NCBI GenBank assembly: GCA_038063315.1
Contig: JBBTVI010000022.1
Location: 1 to 7,499 of the forward strand
From: JBBTVI01 sp038063315
GTDB taxonomy: Bacteria; Patescibacteriota; Minisyncoccia; Sungbacterales; HO2-52-23
Length of the DNA: 7,499 nt
Direction: 5' to 3'
Notes under the pieces: model-generated
Database searches by the model: none
Told to the model about the DNA's origin: nothing
Seen by the model: only the letters and a program-made list of their open reading frames with translations
Translations under genes and position numbers: made by a program
Part shown: in pieces, positions 3,930-7,499 of the stretch
Layout of the letters: every line of letters begins with the position of its first letter
Position numbering within the stretch: the first letter of the stretch is position 1

Positions 3930-5210
3930 ATGATCGAAAGAGACCTTTTCCACAAAATAGTCCCATGGCTCGATGAAGAAAAAATCATCGTCATCAACGG
4001 CGCCCGACAGGTAGGAAAAACCACCCTTCTGTACGCCTTGAAACAGCACCTGGAAAAGCGGGGAGAGAAAACGGCGTATTTTGCCGCAGACCAGGAGTTG
4101 GGCAATCCGATCTTTCAGGACGCCAAACTATTTCTCCGGTTTGCGGAAGAGCAGTATCTGGCTTCGGGAGAGAAACGAGTATACATCTTTTTGGATGAGT
4201 TCCAGTATATCAGCGCGGCCGGATTGTTCCTGAAGCAGATATGTGATCGCGAACGCCGCCGCATACACCTGGTCGTCTCCGGTTCGTCGAGTCTCGAGAT
4301 TGCAAAAAACTCCGAATTCCTCACGGGACGGAAAATTTCCTTCCATCTCTCTTCATTCTCATTTCGCGAGTATCTGCGCGCGCGTTCAAAGATGCGGTAC
4401 GATTTTTCGTGGAAGCAGGATTCAGACATTTCAGCGCTTGAAGAGTTCTACCGCATTTACGGCGAGGACCTGAAGCGGCATTTTTTGGATTATGTCGCAT
4501 GGGGAGGATATCCTGAGACCGCCACCACTGAAGATCCGCAGAAGCGCGAGGCCATCCTGAAAGACATTGTCAGCACATACATCCAAAAGGACGTTGCGGG
4601 GTTCCTGCGTGTCGAAAACATCTCCGCGTTCAATAAACTGGTCGCTCTCCTCGGACGCGGCGTAGGCAATCTGGTCAACAAGACCGAGCTCGCCAACACT
4701 CTTGATCTCAATATCAAAACGATTGACAAATACCTCGACATGCTCGAAGGGACCTATGTGTTTTCTTTGCTGAGGCCGTTCCATTCCAACATCCGCAAGA
4801 CGCTCACCAAAACCCCGAAGGTCTATGTTCATGATTTCGGCGTTCTGAAATGTGTTCTGCGCGACACCGAAGTTATACGGGCTCCCGAGCTCCTGGAAGG
4901 AAACAGGGTGGAAAATTTTGTTTTCAACGAAATCTCGCGGGCGCGAGACAGCGCCGACTTGTTTTTCTACAGGACGGCGTCCGGCGCGGAGGTGGATTTC
5001 GTGGTTCGCACCGCTCCAACAATCTTGATCGAAGTGAAGTGGCGTGCCGCGCGGCAGAAAACGCCATCCGTCATGCGTGCTCTGAAGGAAGAGCTCGGCT
5101 CCGACACCGCACTTCTGGTAACGACGCGGGATGAATTGCGGCTGGACGCGGAAGGCACGCTTTTCGTGCCGGCGTCTGTGTTGCCGTTTGTTATGATGGT
5201 GAAAAAGTGA
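3930..5210 (+). CDS. AAA_14/DUF4143 family ATPase, second paralogue
   Basis: The protein has 426 residues from the ATG at 3930 (MIERDLFHK). An in-frame TTG at 3912 is excluded by the promoter position. The domain order is the same as in the first paralogue. Walker A is G24-ARQVGKTT and Walker B is VYIFLDEFQ (D89, E90). VVSGSSS (115-121), LTGR (131-134) and WGGYP (191-195) follow, then a winged-helix region (about 250-275). The PD-(D/E)xK-like C-terminus has E328/E334, D356 in GAEVDFV, and E368-V-K370. The two proteins are clearly diverged paralogues rather than a recent duplication, since identity is concentrated in the motifs. The small ORF at 5248 starts 37 nt downstream and is probably co-transcribed. 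The substrate and role are unknown for the family. Confidence 0.9.
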   Translation: MIERDLFHKIVPWLDEEKIIVINGARQVGKTTLLYALKQHLEKRGEKTAYFAADQELGNPIFQDAKLFLRFAEEQYLASGEKRVYIFLDEFQYISAAGLFLKQICDRERRRIHLVVSGSSSLEIAKNSEFLTGRKISFHLSSFSFREYLRARSKMRYDFSWKQDSDISALEEFYRIYGEDLKRHFLDYVAWGGYPETATTEDPQKREAILKDIVSTYIQKDVAGFLRVENISAFNKLVALLGRGVGNLVNKTELANTLDLNIKTIDKYLDMLEGTYVFSLLRPFHSNIRKTLTKTPKVYVHDFGVLKCVLRDTEVIRAPELLEGNRVENFVFNEISRARDSADLFFYRTASGAEVDFVVRTAPTILIEVKWRAARQKTPSVMRALKEELGSDTALLVTTRDELRLDAEGTLFVPASVLPFVMMVKK

Positions 5211-5247
5211 CGGGATCGCAGCCACGCCGGAACGCCATCTTTCTACG

Positions 5248-5514
5248 ATGACTTACGAATTGACCATAAAGAAAATACAAAACGGTTTCATACTCGAAAT
5301 CCCGGGAGATGACGCGGAGGAGCCGCATGTTGAAGTGATCGAGGAAATTGCCGCTGTGCCTGACGAGGAACTTTTTGGCACCAATGATGAAACAAAAATA
5401 GCCATCGGAAAACTTCTCGCGCGCGTTGCGGAGTATTTCGGTGTTCATTACGACAAATTCTCTGAGGACAACTTGAAAATCTCATTTGATAAGAAAGGAC
5501 ATAAAATGGATTAG
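5248..5514 (+). CDS. small acidic protein of unknown function
   Basis: This 88-residue protein starts with a beta-strand-like segment, YELTIKKIQNGFILEI. A strongly acidic middle follows (GDDAEEPHVEVIEE, PDEE). A predicted helix, IAIGKLLARVAEYFG, precedes a lysine-rich tail, KISFDKKGHKMD. I do not recognise a named family. Similar short proteins of the form K-I-x-N-G-F/Y with a C-terminal L-L-x-x-V-A-x-Y-F-G helix are, as I recall, common hypotheticals in CPR and phage genomes. It follows the second ATPase by 37 nt on the same strand with no promoter of its own visible, so it may be co-expressed. No transmembrane segment or signal peptide is present. Confidence 0.72.
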   Translation: MTYELTIKKIQNGFILEIPGDDAEEPHVEVIEEIAAVPDEELFGTNDETKIAIGKLLARVAEYFGVHYDKFSEDNLKISFDKKGHKMD

Positions 5515-5546
5515 GCGTGTCTAAGTTGTAGTTCGGAACGCATCAT

Positions 5547-5570
5547 TTATCCCCACCCTTATCCCCACCC
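5547..5570 (+). repeat. tandem 12-bp repeat upstream of the leader repeat
   Basis: TTATCCCCACCC occurs twice in perfect tandem (5547-5558, 5559-5570), running into the start of the leader repeat. Copy 1 of the leader at 1888 keeps only TCCCCACCC. The repeat may be a binding site or simple slippage. Confidence 0.6.
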
Positions 5571-5640
5571 TCCCTTTCCCTCTGCGCTGGGGGGCTATAC
5601 TGAATACAAGCAAACAGAGTCGCGGTAGTATTATTCGTCG
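5562..5640 (+). promoter_or_regulatory. conserved promoter/leader repeat, copy 2
   Basis: Positions 5562-5594 are identical to 1888-1920. TATACT (5596-5601) is a good -10 box in the same place as TACAAT in copy 1. Conservation continues through the untranslated leader (GAATACAAGCAAACAGAGTCGC, GTAGTATT) to about 5640, then ends. The ATG at 5670 would have a leader of about 60 nt with no Shine-Dalgarno sequence, unlike the leaderless ATPases. The conserved leader may therefore have a regulatory role. Confidence 0.62.
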
Positions 5641-5669
5641 CATTCATTTTTTAACCCCACACATTTTTT

Positions 5670-7034
5670 ATGAGCACCATCACCACCTTCTACTCTGTCC
5701 TCCTCCGGAGGACACCCGTGAGCCGGCACACGTTCCTTGCCGGCATTATTACAATCGCGGCGGCGGTTGTGTTTCTCCTCTCCGCCAATGCGGCGAGCGC
5801 GGCGAAATCCGCCGACCTCAACGCCGACGGTATCGTGAACTCTTTGGACTGGTCAATAATGAACGGCCAGTGGGGTGGAAGCGGCACAGCCGACCTCAAC
5901 GGAGACGGCATCGTGAACTCTCTCGACTGGGCCATTATGAACGGACAGTGGGGCGGCGGTGGAATTATTGTCCCTCCTCCACCCGCAGCTGGTATATGGA
6001 CATCACGAGAAGAACTAGTTGGGAAGCCCATGTCTGGACCGGCATGGGCTGCACTGAAAGCTGATGCGGATGGCGATCTGACTCCAAAGATTGACACCGC
6101 AGAGCGAGGAGTCACAACTGATACTAACTTACTAGCTGCTGCTATTGTCTATGCTCGTCTCAGCACAGAAAACGGCAAAGAAGCAGAGGCTCAATACTAC
6201 AAAAATAGAGTCAAATCCACGCTTGAATTAGCAGTTTCTATGTACGGTAATTGCAACGTAAGCGAAAAGACACTGCCGTGGGCTTTCAGTATGGCATCGT
6301 ATCCCTTAGCGGCCGATTTGATCGGCTATCGAACACCTGCGTTTGAACAGTTCCTCAGGGATATGGCGGACAGATGTATAGGCGCCGAAGGTGGGAACAC
6401 AACCCTGCATAGAATGTTCCATGCCACTGTAAACAATTGGGCATCATCTGCTTTTGGTTCTTTAGTGAGTATCTATCGGTACCTTGGTGATGAGACAAAC
6501 CTGGTCAATATTCGACGCGAGTGGGAAGAAAAACTCCTCATGATTGATGTGTATAAAGATGGGGAGGAAACCGGTGACCCAAGAATACGCTTTCTTCATT
6601 CCTGGAATGGCGGCGAATGGCATTGCGACCCAAGCAAGCCTGTGTCTATTAATCCACCTTGTATCAAAGCCGGCATCGATATCGGCGGGGTCATCCCTGA
6701 AGACCAAGTTCGCGGGGGAACGTTTAGTGCAACTCCGGGCAGCACGACGTATCCATGGGTATACTTACAAGGACTCATCACTGGAGCGAGGATCCTTGAA
6801 AGAGCCCGCATGCCGATTTGGCACCTCGGTGATGATGCTATTTACCGGGCCGCATACCGTCTTGAACACGGCCTCAATAGTTGCTGCGATTCAAAAGGTA
6901 ACTGGGCAGCGTCAGGGATACCTTTTATTAATGATGCCTATAAAGACAAGGAACCTCTTCCTTTCCCAGACAGTAATGTATATGGACATGGACTAAATAC
7001 AGGTTTTCCCTATGTACTGCCTGGTATTAATTGA
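5670..7034 (+). CDS. secreted dockerin-bearing alginate-lyase-like protein
   Basis: The protein has 454 residues. Residues 1-44 are a Sec signal peptide: Arg-rich start, hydrophobic core TFLAGIITIAAAVVFLL, and a probable signal peptidase I cut after A-S-A (44). Two dockerin-like loops follow. The first is at 48-69 (D49, N51, D53-G, N57, D60) and the second at 74-95 (D75, N77, D79-G, N83, D86). Next comes a V-P-P-P-P linker (101-105), then a domain of about 345 residues starting GIWTSREEL. I recognise this from memory as the alginate-lyase-like alpha/alpha-toroid type found in secreted polysaccharide-degrading proteins. Supporting motifs are VNNW (254-257), GGEWHCDP around H318, EDQVRGG, and YPWVYLQGLITGARIL. 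It would act outside the cell on a polysaccharide, but the substrate and lyase activity are unproven. Dockerins are N-terminal here, not C-terminal as is common. From about 5990 the DNA is visibly more AT-rich than the signal/dockerin part, suggesting a fusion. Confidence 0.8.
   Translation: MSTITTFYSVLLRRTPVSRHTFLAGIITIAAAVVFLLSANAASAAKSADLNADGIVNSLDWSIMNGQWGGSGTADLNGDGIVNSLDWAIMNGQWGGGGIIVPPPPAAGIWTSREELVGKPMSGPAWAALKADADGDLTPKIDTAERGVTTDTNLLAAAIVYARLSTENGKEAEAQYYKNRVKSTLELAVSMYGNCNVSEKTLPWAFSMASYPLAADLIGYRTPAFEQFLRDMADRCIGAEGGNTTLHRMFHATVNNWASSAFGSLVSIYRYLGDETNLVNIRREWEEKLLMIDVYKDGEETGDPRIRFLHSWNGGEWHCDPSKPVSINPPCIKAGIDIGGVIPEDQVRGGTFSATPGSTTYPWVYLQGLITGARILERARMPIWHLGDDAIYRAAYRLEHGLNSCCDSKGNWAASGIPFINDAYKDKEPLPFPDSNVYGHGLNTGFPYVLPGIN
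5811..5957 (+). repeat. tandem dockerin-motif repeat
   Basis: Two direct copies of about 75 bp encode ADLNxDGIVNSLDWxIMNGQWGG. They are highly similar at DNA level, including GACCTCAAC, GGTATCGTGAACTC or GGCATCGTGAACTC, and ATGAACGG(C/A)CAGTGGGG. Each copy contains TGAAC twice, once in the V-N codons and once in the M-N codons. This is the word abutted by the GIY-YIG unit and hairpin near position 362-455. Confidence 0.8.
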
Positions 7035-7064
7035 TGATTATTGATAGGGCATAAGGAATTTTTC

Positions 7065-7093
7065 CCACATCACCTCATCTTGAGGGGATGTGG
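7065..7093. repeat. 29-nt hairpin after the lyase gene
   Basis: CCACATC (7065-7071) pairs with GATGTGG (7087-7093), and CCTCA (7073-7077) with TGAGG (7081-7085). They close a TCT loop with one A/G mismatch between the two stems. It lies 31 nt after the lyase stop, but no T-run follows on either strand, so intrinsic termination is doubtful. It ends 4 nt before a perfect TATAAT. Confidence 0.6.
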
Positions 7094-7499
7094 CGTGTAT
7101 AATAGAGGTCTATCTTAACCTCGGCATGGGCGACAGCCACACAACCGCAACCGGTATCTATGGCCTCGCGACTGGAACATGGCAGCATGTGGCGCTCACC
7201 TGGAACAATGGGAGCTTTGCCGTGTACGTGAGCGTCTCTCGCCGTGCCGGCTCCTATACCGGCCTCGCGACAAACTACGGGATTGCGGCAATTGGAAACG
7301 GATACGTCGTCTCCAATCAATCGTGGAGCGGCGTGATTGACGATGTGCGACTCTACAATCGTGCGCTCTCTGCAAGCGAGGTCGCGGCTCTTGCAGTCAC
7401 TGGTGGCGGAGGCACCAAATCCGCAGACCTCAACGGGGACGGCATCGTGAACTCCCTTGATTGGAGTATTATGAATGCGGCGTGGCTTTCCGCGAATGC
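7090..7499 (+). CDS. 5'-truncated LamG-dockerin protein, runs off the window
   Basis: The frame is open from GTG at 7090 to the end. An ATG at 7126 is the other candidate start. From 7108 it encodes the second half of a LamG/concanavalin-like domain: VYLNLGMGDS, then GTWQHVALTWNNGSFAVYV, and IDDVRLYNRALSASEVAAL. A GGGGTKS linker and a dockerin-like loop, ADLNGDGIVNSLDWSIMNAAW, follow. There is no signal peptide, and the first half of the LamG fold is missing. LamG homology begins upstream of the ATG, so the gene has probably lost its 5' end at about 7105. The linker GGGTKSAD is shared with the remnant at 1957-2148. LamG domains usually bind glycans or surfaces outside the cell; without a secretion signal this copy may be non-functional. 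The C-terminus lies outside the window. Confidence 0.7.
   Translation, partial: MACIIEVYLNLGMGDSHTTATGIYGLATGTWQHVALTWNNGSFAVYVSVSRRAGSYTGLATNYGIAAIGNGYVVSNQSWSGVIDDVRLYNRALSASEVAALAVTGGGGTKSADLNGDGIVNSLDWSIMNAAWLSAN
7098..7103 (+). promoter_or_regulatory. possible -10 box before the truncated LamG gene
   Basis: TATAAT is a perfect -10 hexamer 22 nt before an in-frame ATG (7126). No matching -35 box is found 15-19 nt upstream, where the hairpin lies instead. It may be coincidental. Confidence 0.35.

Noticed and set aside
4431..5225. 264-codon minus-strand open frame
   Set aside because: It lies wholly opposite the second ATPase, whose motifs and full family length are intact. The antisense frame has no recognisable domain.
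7065..7093. Intrinsic terminator for the lyase gene
   Set aside because: The stem is good, but no T-tract follows on the plus strand or on the minus strand.

Overview
The window looks like an accessory, repeat-rich stretch of a Candidate Phyla Radiation (Patescibacteria, Parcubacteria-like) genome. This is inferred from four things. The genes are small and almost devoid of Shine-Dalgarno sequences. Two genes have promoters placed so that transcription would begin at or next to the ATG (leaderless). Two DUF4143-type AAA ATPases lie close together. Secreted LamG/dockerin-like proteins sit among palindromic mini-elements. TGA is used as a stop throughout, which argues against the recoded Gracilibacteria/Absconditabacteria. 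No taxonomic marker gene is present.

Layout: (1) 1-646 holds the end of one dockerin-tailed gene, then a GIY-YIG nuclease ORF whose ends are a perfect 14-bp inverted repeat. After it come two fragments of another dockerin tail, interrupted by a hairpin with the same CCCGTTAGA/TCTAACGGG ends, and finally a terminator-like GC hairpin. (2) 647-1884 is a two-gene operon with an ATGA overlap: a winged-HTH protein followed by an AbiEii-like nucleotidyltransferase, which resembles a toxin-antitoxin pair. (3) 1888-2327 holds a conserved promoter/leader repeat fused to a short LamG-dockerin remnant, then a MITE-like element of about 157 bp with 16-bp perfect terminal inverted repeats and an 8-bp target duplication. 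(4) 2331-5514 carries two paralogous AAA_14/DUF4143 ATPases, each behind its own leaderless promoter, and a small acidic protein of unknown function. The second copy of the GC hairpin repeat lies between the ATPases. (5) 5547-7499 carries the second copy of the promoter/leader repeat. It drives a secreted protein with a signal peptide, two dockerin-like calcium loops, a proline linker and an alginate-lyase-like alpha/alpha-toroid domain. A hairpin and a 5'-truncated LamG-dockerin gene follow and run off the window.

Two themes tie the window together. First, the dockerin-like motif (D-x-N-x-D-G-I-V-N-S-x-D-W-x-I-M-N) occurs in whole or in part seven times, and the DNA around it (leader, motif, 3' flank) behaves like a recombining cassette. 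The same leader is attached to different bodies, and tails are truncated or broken. Second, the GIY-YIG ORF and a non-coding hairpin share their termini, and both right ends stop at the TGAAY sequence of a dockerin Met-Asn codon pair. This resembles an autonomous/non-autonomous element pair analogous to REP/RAYT systems but with a GIY-YIG nuclease. It is the best candidate here for an undescribed system.
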